In this document: one piece after another, positions 54,740-63,897 of the stretch
Position numbering within the stretch: position 1 is the stretch's first letter
Layout: each line of letters begins with the position of its first letter
From: Corynebacterium sp.
GTDB lineage: Bacteria > Actinomycetota > Actinomycetes > Mycobacteriales > Mycobacteriaceae
Assembly (NCBI RefSeq): GCF_030538285.1
Contig: NZ_JAUNUG010000002.1
Span: forward strand, 76,154 to 140,153
Length of the DNA stretch: 64,000 nucleotides
Reading direction: 5' to 3'
Notes under the pieces: model-generated
What the model saw: the letters and a program-made list of their open reading frames with translations, nothing else
Databases searched by the model: none
Told to the model about the DNA's origin: nothing
Program-made: the position numbers and the translations under genes

Positions 54740-54857
54740 CAATATTCACTTACGTCGCAGAATCAACCGGAATCGAGAAATCCCGGTTACTTATTCTTTC
54801 GCACCCTGAGACTGTTCTGTTACATTTCCGTGAAAATGTGGCGTGAACTGCGGCGTC

Positions 54858-54897
54858 GGGCGGACAGTCCGGACTAGGTCCGGTTTGAGGTCCGCCC
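54858..54897 (+). ncRNA. Strong GC-rich hairpin in the typA leader
   Basis: Outer arms GGGCGGAC (54858-54865) and GTCCGCCC (54890-54897) enclose an inner stem CCGGAC/GTCCGG with loop TAG. No open frame is involved. It could be a 5' leader element of typA, a small RNA, or a terminator without T tract. Confidence 0.4.
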
Positions 54898-55071
54898 GTG
54901 TGCTGGCCATCACTGTGGGGATGGGGGTATCAAGTCTGCTCCGCCGCCTCGTTAGGCCCCCCGGCCGATAGTGCACCAACCCCTCATTGCGAGTATCGTC
55001 AGGGGCTGTTCATATATCGCGCGTTCGGTCGGCCCGGGCCCGCGACCCCTTTTTGTAGGAGCAGCCCACTC

Positions 55072-56985
55072 GTGTCCCATCCTGAGTTCCGCAACGTCGC
55101 CATCGTCGCACACGTCGACCACGGCAAGACCACCCTCGTCAACTCCATGCTGGAGCAGTCCGGCGTGTTCGACGACCACGGTGGTGTCACCGACCGCGTG
55201 ATGGACTCCGGCGACCTCGAACGCGAGAAGGGCATCACCATCCTGGCCAAGAACACCGCCGTGCGCCGCAAGGGTGCCGGCAAGGACGGCCGTGACCTCA
55301 TCATCAACGTCATCGACACCCCGGGTCACGCCGACTTCGGCGGCGAGGTCGAACGCGCCCTGTCCATGGTCGACGGCGTCGTCCTGCTTGTCGACGCCTC
55401 CGAGGGCCCCCTCCCGCAGACCCGCTTCGTGCTGGGCAAGGCGTTGGCCGCGAAGATGCCAGTGATCATCCTGGTGAACAAGACCGACCGCTCCGACGCG
55501 CGTATCGACGAAGTCGTCGAGGACGCCCAGGATCTCCTCCTCGAGCTGGCCTCCGGCCTGGAGGACGAGGAGGCCGCCCTGGCCGCCGAGAGCCTGCTGG
55601 ACCTGCCGGTCCTCTACGCCTCCGGCCGTGAGGGCAAGGCGTCCACCGAGAACCCGGGCAATGGTGTCGCCCCCGACGCCGCGGACCTCCAAGCCCTGTT
55701 CGACGTCATCTACGAGGTGCTCCCGGAGCCCTCCGCCGATATCGCCGCCCCGCTGCAGGCTCACGTCACCAACCTGGACTCCTCCTCCTTCCTCGGCCGC
55801 ATCGGCCTGGTCCGCGTCCACGCCGGCACCTTGAAGAAGGGCCAGCAGGTCGCCTGGATCCACTACGACGACGAGGGCAACCCGCACACCAAAAACGTTC
55901 GCATCGCAGAGCTGCTGCGCACCGTCGGCACCACCCGCGTGCCCGCCGAAGGGGAGGTCGTCGCCGGTGACATCGCCGCCATCTCCGGCATCGACGAGAT
56001 CATGATCGGCGACACCCTCGCCGACCCGGAGAACCCTGTCGCCCTGCCGCGCATCACCGTCGACGAGCCCGCCATCTCCATGACCATCGGTGTCAACACC
56101 TCCCCGATGGCCGGCCGCGGCGGCGGCGACAAGCTCACCGCCCGCATGGTCAAGGCCCGCCTCGACCAGGAGCTCATCGGTAACGTCTCCATCCGCGTCC
56201 TGCCCACCGAGCGCCCCGACGCCTGGGAGGTCCAGGGCCGCGGCGAGATGGCCCTGTCCGTCCTCGTCGAGACGATGCGCCGTGAGGGCTTCGAGCTGAC
56301 CGTCGGCAAGCCGCAGGTGGTCACCCAGGTCATCGACGGCACCGTCCATGAGCCCTTCGAGCGCATGGTCATTGACGTCCCCTCCGAGCACCAGGGTGCC
56401 GTCACCCAGCTCATGGCCGCCCGCAAGGGCCAGATGGTGTCCATGGACACCGGCTCCGGTGACTGGGTCCGCATGGAGTTCGACGTCCCGGCCCGCGGCC
56501 TCATCGGCTTCCGCACCACTTTCATGACCGAGACCCGAGGCACCGGCATCGCCAACTCTTACGCCATCGAGCAGCGCCCCTGGGCCGGCGAGATCAAGGA
56601 CCGCGCCACCGGTTCTCTGGTCGCCGACCGCTCCGGCCAGATCACCTCCTACGCCCTGCAGCAGCTGTCCGACCGCGGCAACTTCTTCGTCGAGCCGGGC
56701 ACCGAGGCGTATGAGGGCATGGTCGTCGGCGCGAATAACCGCGACGAGGACATGGACATCAACATCACCCGCGAGAAGAAGCTGACCAACATGCGTGCCG
56801 CCTCCGCGGACACCACCGTCACCCTCGCCAAGGCGCATGTCCTCTCCCTCGACGAGGCCATGGAGTTCTGTGGCCAGGACGAGTGCGTCGAGGTCACCCC
56901 CGACATCCTGCGCGTGCGCAAGGTCATCCTCAACGCCACCGAGCGGGCGCGTGCCCGCTCCCGCGAGAAGGCCCTCAACAAGTAA
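55072..56985 (+). CDS. typA: GTPase TypA/BipA
   Basis: A 637-residue translational GTPase that binds ribosomes under stress and helps large-subunit assembly. G1 is [10 protein letters not shown]2 [10 protein letters not shown]3 DTPGHADF and G4 NKTD. The C-terminal domain has [18 protein letters not shown], a TypA signature. The GTG at 55072 begins V-S-H-P-E-F and is chosen for its agreement with the family start; AGGAG lies at about 55057-55061. The MFS gene begins one base after its stop, making an operon with the next genes. Confidence 0.95.
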   Translation: MSHPEFRNVAIVAHVDHGKTTLVNSMLEQSGVFDDHGGVTDRVMDSGDLEREKGITILAKNTAVRRKGAGKDGRDLIINVIDTPGHADFGGEVERALSMVDGVVLLVDASEGPLPQTRFVLGKALAAKMPVIILVNKTDRSDARIDEVVEDAQDLLLELASGLEDEEAALAAESLLDLPVLYASGREGKASTENPGNGVAPDAADLQALFDVIYEVLPEPSADIAAPLQAHVTNLDSSSFLGRIGLVRVHAGTLKKGQQVAWIHYDDEGNPHTKNVRIAELLRTVGTTRVPAEGEVVAGDIAAISGIDEIMIGDTLADPENPVALPRITVDEPAISMTIGVNTSPMAGRGGGDKLTARMVKARLDQELIGNVSIRVLPTERPDAWEVQGRGEMALSVLVETMRREGFELTVGKPQVVTQVIDGTVHEPFERMVIDVPSEHQGAVTQLMAARKGQMVSMDTGSGDWVRMEFDVPARGLIGFRTTFMTETRGTGIANSYAIEQRPWAGEIKDRATGSLVADRSGQITSYALQQLSDRGNFFVEPGTEAYEGMVVGANNRDEDMDINITREKKLTNMRAASADTTVTLAKAHVLSLDEAMEFCGQDECVEVTPDILRVRKVILNATERARARSREKALNK

Positions 56986-56986
56986 G

Positions 56987-58153
56987 GTGTCACGCCCCGT
57001 CCTCGGCGTCGCGCTGCTGTTCGCCACGAACGGGGCGGCGCTCGCCTCCCTGCTTCCCTGGTACCCCACGCTCAAAGCGCAGTGGGGTCTGGGGGATCTG
57101 CTCTTCGGCCTCATGGTCGCCGCCGTCGCCGTAGGCTCACTGGCCTCCACCGTCCTGCCCTCCTTGGCCGTCAACCGTTTCGGCCCGCGCCCGGTGGTGT
57201 TCTACGGCACCATCGCCGTGGCCCTATCCCTCGCCGCCGCCGGCTGGGCCCCGAATGCGGCGGCGTTAGCGGTGGTCCTGGCTGTTATCGGGCTTCTCGA
57301 CGCCGTCATCGACGTCTCCCAGAACGTCGCCGGAGTGCGCGTCGAGGCCGCCCAGGGCCGCTCGATTCTCTCGTCGATGCACGCCTTCTGGTCGCTCGGC
57401 GCGGTTGCCGGGGGAGCGGCCGGCACCCTGGCCGCCAGCTCCGGCATCGACCTGCGCGTTCACCTGGGCGCCGTCGCGCTCGCCATCATCGTCACCGTCG
57501 CCGGTGGCGTGTGGCTGACCGGCCCGGTCCCCGCGGCGGCGCCGGAATCCTCGTCGACGCGCGCGGGCGTCGATAAGCGGATCGGCACCATCATGTGGAT
57601 CGCCCTACCGGCGGCACTCGTGGCCACCTCGGGGACGATGATCGAGGACATCGCCAACAACTGGGCGGGCCTGGCCTCCGTCGACCTGGTCGGGGTGGAG
57701 CTGGGGCAGGCGGGTGTCGCCTTCACCGTGGTGTTGGCGGCGCAGACGATCGGGCGTTTCACCGGTGACAAACTCATCGACGCTTTCGGCCGTGTCGCCG
57801 TGGCCCGCGCGGGAGGGGCGCTCATCGCGCTGGGCGGCGTGTTGGTCATGTCCGCGCACTCCCCGGCGCCGCTGTACATCGGTTTCGCATTGGCCGGCTT
57901 CGGGTGCGCCACCCTGGTGCCGAGTGCTTTCGCCGCGGCCGCGCGCCTGCCCGGCATATCCGAGGGGGCCGGGGTGACCGCGGTGAGCTGGCTCATGCGG
58001 GTGGGTTTCCTGGCCACCAGCCCCGTTCTTGGGGCCCTGTCCGCGGTCACCGAGCTGCGCTGGGCGCTGGGCCTGCTGGTTCTCGCGGGCGGGACCGTCC
58101 TGGTGCTCGCCCCGGCGCTGCGGGAGCGGACCCCGGCCACCCCTGGTACATAA
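56987..58153 (+). CDS. MFS transporter
   Basis: A 388-residue major facilitator protein with about 12 helices. It starts with GTG one base after the typA stop. Weak A-motif loops (NRFGPRPVVF and DKLIDAFGRVAVARAGG) and the opening FATNGAALASLLPWYPTLK place it among small sugar or drug transporters of the YfmO/FucP-like type. Substrate unknown. A charged cytoplasmic loop in the middle carries one copy of the GCTTATCGAC motif. Confidence 0.83.
   Translation: MSRPVLGVALLFATNGAALASLLPWYPTLKAQWGLGDLLFGLMVAAVAVGSLASTVLPSLAVNRFGPRPVVFYGTIAVALSLAAAGWAPNAAALAVVLAVIGLLDAVIDVSQNVAGVRVEAAQGRSILSSMHAFWSLGAVAGGAAGTLAASSGIDLRVHLGAVALAIIVTVAGGVWLTGPVPAAAPESSSTRAGVDKRIGTIMWIALPAALVATSGTMIEDIANNWAGLASVDLVGVELGQAGVAFTVVLAAQTIGRFTGDKLIDAFGRVAVARAGGALIALGGVLVMSAHSPAPLYIGFALAGFGCATLVPSAFAAAARLPGISEGAGVTAVSWLMRVGFLATSPVLGALSAVTELRWALGLLVLAGGTVLVLAPALRERTPATPGT
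57569..57578 (-). repeat. GCTTATCGAC motif copy in the MFS gene
   Basis: Host reads Val-Asp-Lys. Confidence 0.85.
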
Positions 58154-58161
58154 TCGTGGGT

Positions 58162-59757
58162 GTGAACGTCCGTCTCCTGCCCGCCGTCCTGCTCGCCGTG
58201 ACGCTGAGTGCCTGCTCCGCGAACCCCGGCCCCCCGCCGGTCGAGGAGGCCCCGGAGACCACCACCACTTCCTCCGCCACACCGACCTCCACGCCGGCGC
58301 CGTCGCGGTCAGAGCAGGTCATCGCCATCGGCATCGACCCATTGCCCGCGGGTTTCAACCCGCACCTGCAGGCCGATGCCTCCAGTTTCACCCGCTCGCT
58401 GGCCGACCTGGTCCTGCCCAGCGCCTTCCCCGGCGGGGTGATGGACACGAACGTGTTGGTCTCCGCGGCGGAGATCGAGGCGATCGCCCCCGCCGCCCGC
58501 ACCGTGCGCTATGTCATTTCCCCGGCGGCCCAGTGGTCGGACGGCACCCCGCTCACGGGTGCGGATTTCCGTTACCTCTGGCAGGGCATGACCTCCACCC
58601 CGGGGGTGCTTGACGCGGCCGGTTATGACGCCATCACCGAGGTCCGCACCTCGGCGGACGGGCGCACCGTCGACGTGGATTTTGCCTCCCCCGTCCCCGA
58701 TTGGCGAGAGCTTTTCAACCACCTCCTGCCCGCCCACGTCTTCCAGGGTGAAATCGCCCGCTTCGCCACCGCCCTCGACGACGACATCCCGGCCTCGGGC
58801 GGCCGCTATGCGGTGCAGAGCGTGGACCGTTCCCGCGGCGTGGTCACCCTCCACCGCAATGACCGTTTCTGGGGTGCGGATCCCGCCGCCACCGACCGCG
58901 TCAGCTTCCACGAGATCCGTTCCGTCACCCAGGGTGTGGAGCAGCTGCGCACCGGCCAGATCGGCTACCTCGACGCCACCCCAGGTGAAACAGCCATCGA
59001 CTCCTACCGCCTGATGCGGGACACGCAGGTGCGCCTCATCGACATCCCGCGCGAGCTGACGCTCCACCTGTCGGTGACATCCGCGCTGCTGGGGGAGCAG
59101 GAGGTGCGCGCCGAACTACATTCGCTTATCGACGTCCCCCTCATCGCCCGCCTCGCTTCCGGCCGGACCGCAGAACTCAACGTTCCCCCGCACCAGCCCG
59201 CCCGCTCCCTGGATCAGGGGCCGCCGGAGCTGCTGCCTGCACTCACCGAGGACCGTCCCCTGCGCATCGGCGTCGACCCGGCCGATGAGACGGCGGTCGC
59301 CGCCGCCCGTACCCTCACCGATCTGCTTTCCCAGTTCGAGGTGCGCGCGGAGATGGTCACCGCCGAACTCGGCGAGCACGCCGGCGCCCGCCTCCCCGAG
59401 GGGGAGGTGGATATGGTGCTGGCCTGGCAGCGCGTCGATTCGACCGCCTTGCAGCTGGCTGGGCGGTGGCAGTGCCCGCCGTCGCCGGAGGCCCCGCGCT
59501 CCGGCAACTTGAGCGGTTATTGCTCGGATGACACCCGCCGCGTGGTCGAGGGGCTGCGTAGCGGGATCATCCCCGTCGACGAGGGCAAGGGCTTCTTCCT
59601 CGGCCTCAACACGGGCGAGCATCTCACCGTGCCCGTGCTGGGGGAGAGGCGGATGCTGGTACTCGGCGACGGTATCGTGGGACCGGACCCGGACCTGGAG
59701 AACTGGACCGCCGGTATATCGACGGTGGCGAGCTGGAGGACTAATGACAACCCGTGA
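58162..59757 (+). CDS. lpqW: LpqW-like lipoprotein (family 5 binding-protein fold)
   Basis: A 531-residue lipoprotein related to ABC substrate-binding proteins of family 5. The signal ends AVTLSAC, followed by a Thr/Ser/Pro linker. The domain starts IAIGIDPLPAGFNPHLQADA and includes QWSDGTPLTGADFRYLW. Between typA and mshB this is where M. tuberculosis has LpqW, which controls phosphatidylinositol mannoside and lipoarabinomannan branching and does not work with an ABC transporter. No permease genes are near, consistent with that. The GTG at 58162 is chosen; 58156 is another. It overlaps mshB by 14 bases. Confidence 0.8.
   Translation: MNVRLLPAVLLAVTLSACSANPGPPPVEEAPETTTTSSATPTSTPAPSRSEQVIAIGIDPLPAGFNPHLQADASSFTRSLADLVLPSAFPGGVMDTNVLVSAAEIEAIAPAARTVRYVISPAAQWSDGTPLTGADFRYLWQGMTSTPGVLDAAGYDAITEVRTSADGRTVDVDFASPVPDWRELFNHLLPAHVFQGEIARFATALDDDIPASGGRYAVQSVDRSRGVVTLHRNDRFWGADPAATDRVSFHEIRSVTQGVEQLRTGQIGYLDATPGETAIDSYRLMRDTQVRLIDIPRELTLHLSVTSALLGEQEVRAELHSLIDVPLIARLASGRTAELNVPPHQPARSLDQGPPELLPALTEDRPLRIGVDPADETAVAAARTLTDLLSQFEVRAEMVTAELGEHAGARLPEGEVDMVLAWQRVDSTALQLAGRWQCPPSPEAPRSGNLSGYCSDDTRRVVEGLRSGIIPVDEGKGFFLGLNTGEHLTVPVLGERRMLVLGDGIVGPDPDLENWTAGISTVASWRTNDNP
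59124..59133 (+). repeat. GCTTATCGAC motif copy in lpqW
   Basis: Read as Leu-Ile-Asp-Val. Confidence 0.85.
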
Positions 59758-60595
59758 TCTGATTGGCCGCCGCGTCATGGCCGTCCACGCCCACCCCGAT
59801 GATGAATCCATCACCACCGGTGGCACCCTTTTCGACCTGGCCCGGCGTGGCGCAGACGTGCTGGTGGTCACCTGCACCCTCGGTGAAGAGGGAGAGGTCA
59901 TCGGTGACACCTACGCTCACCTGGTGGGGGAGCACGCCGATCAGCTCGGTGGTTTCCGCATCGGCGAGCTCGCACGCGCCCTCGACGTGCTCGGGGTGCG
60001 TGGGGAGTTTCTCGGCGGGGCCGGTCGTTTCCGGGACTCCGGCATGGCCGGTAGCCCCGCCCATGCCCACCCGCGCGCTTTCGTCAACTCCGGCGAGACG
60101 GCTGTCGAATTGCTCACCGAGCTTATCGGCACCCACCGCCCCGACCTCCTCATCACCTACGGCCCCGACGGCGGCTACGGCCACCCGGACCACATCCGCG
60201 CCCACGAGATCACCCACGCCGCCGCCGGTGACATCTCCGTCCTGTGGACCGTCACCCCGCTGGATGCCTACCGCGCCGGTCTGGACACCATCACCGCCGT
60301 CCCGGCGGGCTGGACCCGGCCGTCGGAGGACTATGTGGAGAATCAGGGCGTCGATAGCCACGATCTCGTGGTACCGCTTGACGACGCCGCCCTCGCCGCC
60401 AAACGCGAAGCCATGCGCGCGCACGCCACCCAGATCTGGTTCGCCGACGGCCATGTCTCCACCACCAATCCGCGCGCTGCGTGGGGCCAGGGTGCACACC
60501 CCGTGTGGGCCCTGTCCAACCTCCACGCCCAGCCGCTTCTCGACGCCGAGTACTACCAGCTCGGTGCCGGCCCACTGCCGGAGTGGTGGGCATGA
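59744..60595 (+). CDS. mshB: GlcNAc-inositol deacetylase of mycothiol synthesis
   Basis: A 283-residue zinc deacetylase that removes acetate from GlcNAc-Ins, the second committed step towards mycothiol. The metal motif HAHPDDE (H15, D18 region) and the second histidine in GYGHPDHIRAHE match MshB. The insert GAGRFRDSGMAGSP is typical of MshB and absent in general PIG-L proteins. ATG at 59744 follows GGAGGA, inside the end of lpqW. It supports the assignment to Corynebacteriales. Confidence 0.92.
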   Translation: MTTRDLIGRRVMAVHAHPDDESITTGGTLFDLARRGADVLVVTCTLGEEGEVIGDTYAHLVGEHADQLGGFRIGELARALDVLGVRGEFLGGAGRFRDSGMAGSPAHAHPRAFVNSGETAVELLTELIGTHRPDLLITYGPDGGYGHPDHIRAHEITHAAAGDISVLWTVTPLDAYRAGLDTITAVPAGWTRPSEDYVENQGVDSHDLVVPLDDAALAAKREAMRAHATQIWFADGHVSTTNPRAAWGQGAHPVWALSNLHAQPLLDAEYYQLGAGPLPEWWA

Positions 60596-60984
60596 GCCAA
60601 GGACTCGTGCGCACCGACTTCAGCCGCGGGGAAGCCATCGGCGGGCTCGTGTGGCTGTCGGTGGCGGCGGCCATCTCCGTGCTGCTGGAAGTCGTCTACC
60701 TGGGCACCTGGGTGACCCTGCCCGGTGGGGCGCGCCTGGCGGTGCCGTACACCATCATCCTGGCGTTTCTATTCAACATGGTGCTCACCCGCACCGCCCG
60801 ACTGTGGAACCCTGCCCCGGTGGTGGCCGCCATCCCGCTGTATGTGTGGCTGGGCGGCTACTTCGCGCTCATGATGGGCGTCGCCGTCACCGGGGACCAG
60901 CTGGTAGGCAGTAATATCCGCAGTGTGCTGCTACTTGCCGCGGGCGTGGCCGGAGGCGTCTGGCCGCTGGTGCGCGCGAAGTGA
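60592..60984 (+). CDS. Small membrane protein in the mshB operon
   Basis: A 130-residue protein with four hydrophobic helices and short charged ends. The start overlaps the mshB stop (ATGA). A protein of this kind follows mshB in mycobacteria too, but no function is known to me. Positive-inside charges (RTARLWN, VRAK) suggest both ends in the cytoplasm. Confidence 0.75.
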   Translation: MSQGLVRTDFSRGEAIGGLVWLSVAAAISVLLEVVYLGTWVTLPGGARLAVPYTIILAFLFNMVLTRTARLWNPAPVVAAIPLYVWLGGYFALMMGVAVTGDQLVGSNIRSVLLLAAGVAGGVWPLVRAK

Positions 60985-61026
60985 CATACTAGGACCCACG
61001 TTTCAACTAAGGAGTGCCCGACCCCC

Positions 61027-61350
61027 ATGACCTACATCATCGCCCAGCCCTGCGTGGACGTCCTCGACCGTTCCTGTGTGGAGGAATGCCCGGTCGACTG
61101 CATCTACGAGGGCAAGCGCATGCTCTACATCCACCCCGACGAGTGCGTCGACTGCGGTGCGTGCGAGCCCGCCTGCCCCGTCGAGGCCATCTTCTACGAG
61201 GACGACGTCCCCGAGGAATGGGACCAGTACTACGACGCCAACGTCGGCTTCTTCGACGACCTCGGGTCGCCCGGTGGGGCGGCGAAGACGGGTCCCGTCG
61301 ATAAGGATCACCCCTTCGTCGCCGCGCTGCCGCCGCAGAACCAGGAGTAA
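61027..61350 (+). CDS. fdxC: Seven-iron ferredoxin FdxC
   Basis: A 107-residue ferredoxin with a 3Fe-4S and a 4Fe-4S cluster. C9, C17, C21 and C25 ([17 protein letters not shown]) and the second group [12 protein letters not shown] match the mycobacterial FdxC type. It carries electrons in cytosolic redox reactions. The gene lies just before dapC as in M. tuberculosis. AAGGAG precedes the ATG at a rather long distance (about 12 bases). Confidence 0.93.
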   Translation: MTYIIAQPCVDVLDRSCVEECPVDCIYEGKRMLYIHPDECVDCGACEPACPVEAIFYEDDVPEEWDQYYDANVGFFDDLGSPGGAAKTGPVDKDHPFVAALPPQNQE

Positions 61351-61354
61351 CCCC

Positions 61355-62455
61355 GTGGCCCGCACGCCCCTGGGCACCCGCCTGCCGGACTTCCCCTGGG
61401 ACACCCTCGATGACGCCCGGGCCACCGCGGCCGCGCACCCCGACGGCATCGTCAACCTCTCGGTGGGCACCCCCGTCGACCCGGTCGCGCCCGGCATCCA
61501 GCTGGCCCTGGCCGAAGCCGCCGCAGAACCCGGCTACCCGCAGACCGCCGGCACACCGCAGCTGCGGGAGGCGATCGTGGCGGCGCTGGGGCGTCGCTAC
61601 GGCATGAGCGGGCTGGCTCCCGACGCGGTGCTGCCGGTGGTCGGCACCAAGGAAGCCATCGCCCTGCTGCCCAGCCTGCTGGGCATCCGCGGCGGATTCG
61701 TCGTCATCCCCGAAGTGGCGTACCCCACCTACGAGGTCGCGGCCCTGATGGGAGACAACCGTATCCTGCGCGCCGACTCCCTGCTCAAGATCGGGCCCGA
61801 GAAACCCGACCTTGTGTTCCTCAACTCACCGTCGAACCCGACCGGCAAAGTCCTCGGCGTCGAGCACCTGCGCAAGGTCGTCGGCTGGGCGCGCGAACGC
61901 GGCGTCATCGTCGCCTCCGACGAGTGCTACCTCGGCCTCGGCTGGGGTGAGGAAGAACCCGTCTCCATCCTCGACCCGCGCGTCTGCGACGGCGACCACA
62001 CCGGACTCATCGCCATCCACTCCCTGTCGAAGACCTCCAACCTGGCCTCCTACCGTGCCGGCTACCTCGCCGGCGACCCCGCGCTCATCGCCGAACTCCT
62101 GGAAGTGCGTAAACACCTCGGCCTCATGGTCCCCGGCCCCATCCAACAGGCGATGATCGCCGCGCTGGAGGATGACACCCAGGAAGCCGCCCAGAAGATC
62201 ACCTACGCGCGACGTCGGGCGGTGTTGACGAAGGCGCTTATCGACGCCGGATTCACCATCGACAACTCCGAGGCCGGCCTCTACCTCTGGGCCACCCGCG
62301 GCGAGGACTCCCGCGCCACCGTGGACTGGTTCGCCGGCCTGGGCATCCTCGTCGCGCCGGGCGACTTCTACGGCCCCCGCGGCGCGCAGCACATCCGCAT
62401 GGCGCTGACCGGCACCGACGAGCGTATCGACGCCGCCGCCACCCGCCTTGGCTGA
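61355..62455 (+). CDS. dapC: N-succinyldiaminopimelate aminotransferase
   Basis: A 366-residue class I aminotransferase that makes N-succinyl-LL-diaminopimelate in lysine and peptidoglycan synthesis. The PLP lysine is in SLSKTSNLASYRAGY, the substrate loop NSPSNPTGKVL and the phosphate site SDECYLGLGWGE are normal. The GTG at 61355 starts V-A-R-T-P-L, four bases after fdxC. The last codons overlap the TTG start of the next gene by eight bases. Confidence 0.92.
   Translation: MARTPLGTRLPDFPWDTLDDARATAAAHPDGIVNLSVGTPVDPVAPGIQLALAEAAAEPGYPQTAGTPQLREAIVAALGRRYGMSGLAPDAVLPVVGTKEAIALLPSLLGIRGGFVVIPEVAYPTYEVAALMGDNRILRADSLLKIGPEKPDLVFLNSPSNPTGKVLGVEHLRKVVGWARERGVIVASDECYLGLGWGEEEPVSILDPRVCDGDHTGLIAIHSLSKTSNLASYRAGYLAGDPALIAELLEVRKHLGLMVPGPIQQAMIAALEDDTQEAAQKITYARRRAVLTKALIDAGFTIDNSEAGLYLWATRGEDSRATVDWFAGLGILVAPGDFYGPRGAQHIRMALTGTDERIDAAATRLG
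62236..62245 (+). repeat. GCTTATCGAC motif copy in dapC
   Basis: Read as Leu-Ile-Asp-Ala. Confidence 0.85.
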
Positions 62456-63281
62456 CGCCCCCATCCCCGCCCGCGAAGGAATCTCCCCGCAACGGGTCGT
62501 GCTGCGGGGCGAGGTACCCGCCGACCACACCTACTGGGCTGGCCGTTCCGGGGACGCCCCCTACCCCTTCGGCACGCGCCTTCCGGCCGGGGCAGCGTTA
62601 CCGCGTCCCCAACCGGCCTGGTTCCACCCCGTGGTGCCCCCGGAGCCGCCGATCCCCTTCGACCACACGGTGCTGACCGCAGACGAACACCTCATCGTCG
62701 TGGACAAACCACACTTCCTGCCCTCCACATCGAACGGACGCATCGTCCGCGAGACAGTACAAACCCGCCTCCGCATCGCCTACGGTGCAGACGACATCGT
62801 CCCCCTGCACCGCCTCGACCGGCTGACCTCCGGGGTGCTGGTGTGCTCTAGGCGGGCGAGCACGCGCGGGAGGTATCAGCGGCTGTTTCAGGAACGGGGC
62901 GTCGAGAAGCTCTACCGCGCACGCGTCGAAGGAACACCGTCGGTGGGGGAGAAGTGGGAGATGGTGCGGCTCCCCATGATCAAGGACCGCGGGGCGCGGC
63001 AGGTGCGGGTCGGCGCCGGCGGCGTGGTGACGGACACGTGGCTGCGCCGGGTCGGTGACACCGAGGTCGAGGTGCGCCCCATCACCGGACACACCCACCA
63101 GATCCGGGTGGTCCTCAACCACCTGGGCACCCCCATCATCGGCGACGACACCTACCCCTGCGACCGCGGGCTAGACCTGTATGACTTCAGCACGCCTCTG
63201 CAACTACGCGCCACCCGCATCGCCTTCGACGACCCGCTCACCGGGCGACACCGAGTATTCGACGCCGGGGGACTAAGCTAG
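62448..63281 (+). CDS. RluA-family pseudouridine synthase
   Basis: A 277-residue synthase. The catalytic aspartate is in LHRLDRLTSGVLVC, preceded by LIVVDKPHFLPS, and GHTHQIRVVLNHLGTPIIGDDTYP is the second conserved block. It has a 75-residue N-terminal extension rich in proline and no S4 domain, so it is a RluA/RluC-like or tRNA-type enzyme for one or a few uridines. The start is TTG at 62448, inside dapC. It modifies rRNA or tRNA; the target position is unknown. Confidence 0.85.
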   Translation: MADAPIPAREGISPQRVVLRGEVPADHTYWAGRSGDAPYPFGTRLPAGAALPRPQPAWFHPVVPPEPPIPFDHTVLTADEHLIVVDKPHFLPSTSNGRIVRETVQTRLRIAYGADDIVPLHRLDRLTSGVLVCSRRASTRGRYQRLFQERGVEKLYRARVEGTPSVGEKWEMVRLPMIKDRGARQVRVGAGGVVTDTWLRRVGDTEVEVRPITGHTHQIRVVLNHLGTPIIGDDTYPCDRGLDLYDFSTPLQLRATRIAFDDPLTGRHRVFDAGGLS

Positions 63282-63318
63282 ACCGATAGCCGTCGACCGC
63301 CGTTTCAGAGGAGAATCC

Positions 63319-63897
63319 GTGGGTTCCAATGCCACACGGGCTACCGCCCTGGCCAGGGTGCGCAACACCGCCCGACAATTCCTCATGTTCGGTCTCGTCG
63401 GCGGATCGGGAACAATCGTCAACCTGCTGGTCAGCGTCGCGTCGAAAAAGATCGCCGGATGGACCGCCGGCATCTCCGAACACGATGTGTTCATGCCCCT
63501 GTTCGGCACGGACTACAACATCCGCTGGTTCAACATCTTCATGACGATCGCCTTCCTCGTCGCCAACACCTGGAACTACCAGCTCAACCGCAGCTGGACC
63601 TTCCGGGGCCTGCCCCAGCGCACCTGGTGGCGCGGGTTTTTCCCCTTCCTCCTCACCGGCATCGGCGCGTTCATCGTCAGCCAGATCGTGGCGACCCTGC
63701 TCATGAACCCCACCTCACCGCTGGCCCTGCCCTCCGACATCTTCGATGACTCCACCGGCCTGCGCACCAAGTTCTACTGGGCGACCGCGATCTCCATCGT
63801 CGTGGCCATGCCGGTCAACTTCCTGGTGAATAAGCTGTGGGCCTTCCGTAAGCCGCGGAAGGCGGCACGCATCGTCGCCGAATCCCCGCCCGTTTAG
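63319..63897 (+). CDS. GtrA-family membrane protein
   Basis: A 192-residue membrane protein with four helices of the GtrA type: FLMFGLVGGSGTIVNLLV at the start, NTWNYQLNRSWTFRG in the second loop and NFLVNKLWAFRKP at the end. Such proteins are thought to move prenyl-linked sugars across the membrane for cell wall arabinan or teichoic-type polymers. GTG at 63319 follows GAGGAG. Its stop overlaps that of the convergent HNH gene by three bases. Confidence 0.85.
   Translation: MGSNATRATALARVRNTARQFLMFGLVGGSGTIVNLLVSVASKKIAGWTAGISEHDVFMPLFGTDYNIRWFNIFMTIAFLVANTWNYQLNRSWTFRGLPQRTWWRGFFPFLLTGIGAFIVSQIVATLLMNPTSPLALPSDIFDDSTGLRTKFYWATAISIVVAMPVNFLVNKLWAFRKPRKAARIVAESPPV

Larger units (their letters stand above)
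54625..55071. other. Long intergenic region before typA with several dyad elements
   Basis: About 450 bases without a supported gene. 54690-54840 is clearly richer in A+T than the rest of the window. It holds inverted repeats TTGGGTA-N13-TACCCAA (54713-54739) and ACATTT-N6-AAATGT (54822-54839), and a strong GC-rich hairpin at 54858-54897. Probable promoter and leader region for both flanking genes. Confidence 0.6.

Noticed and set aside
54952-57174. 740-codon minus-strand open frame opposite typA
   Set aside because: Antisense shadow of typA, with low-complexity Gly/Asp/Val content.
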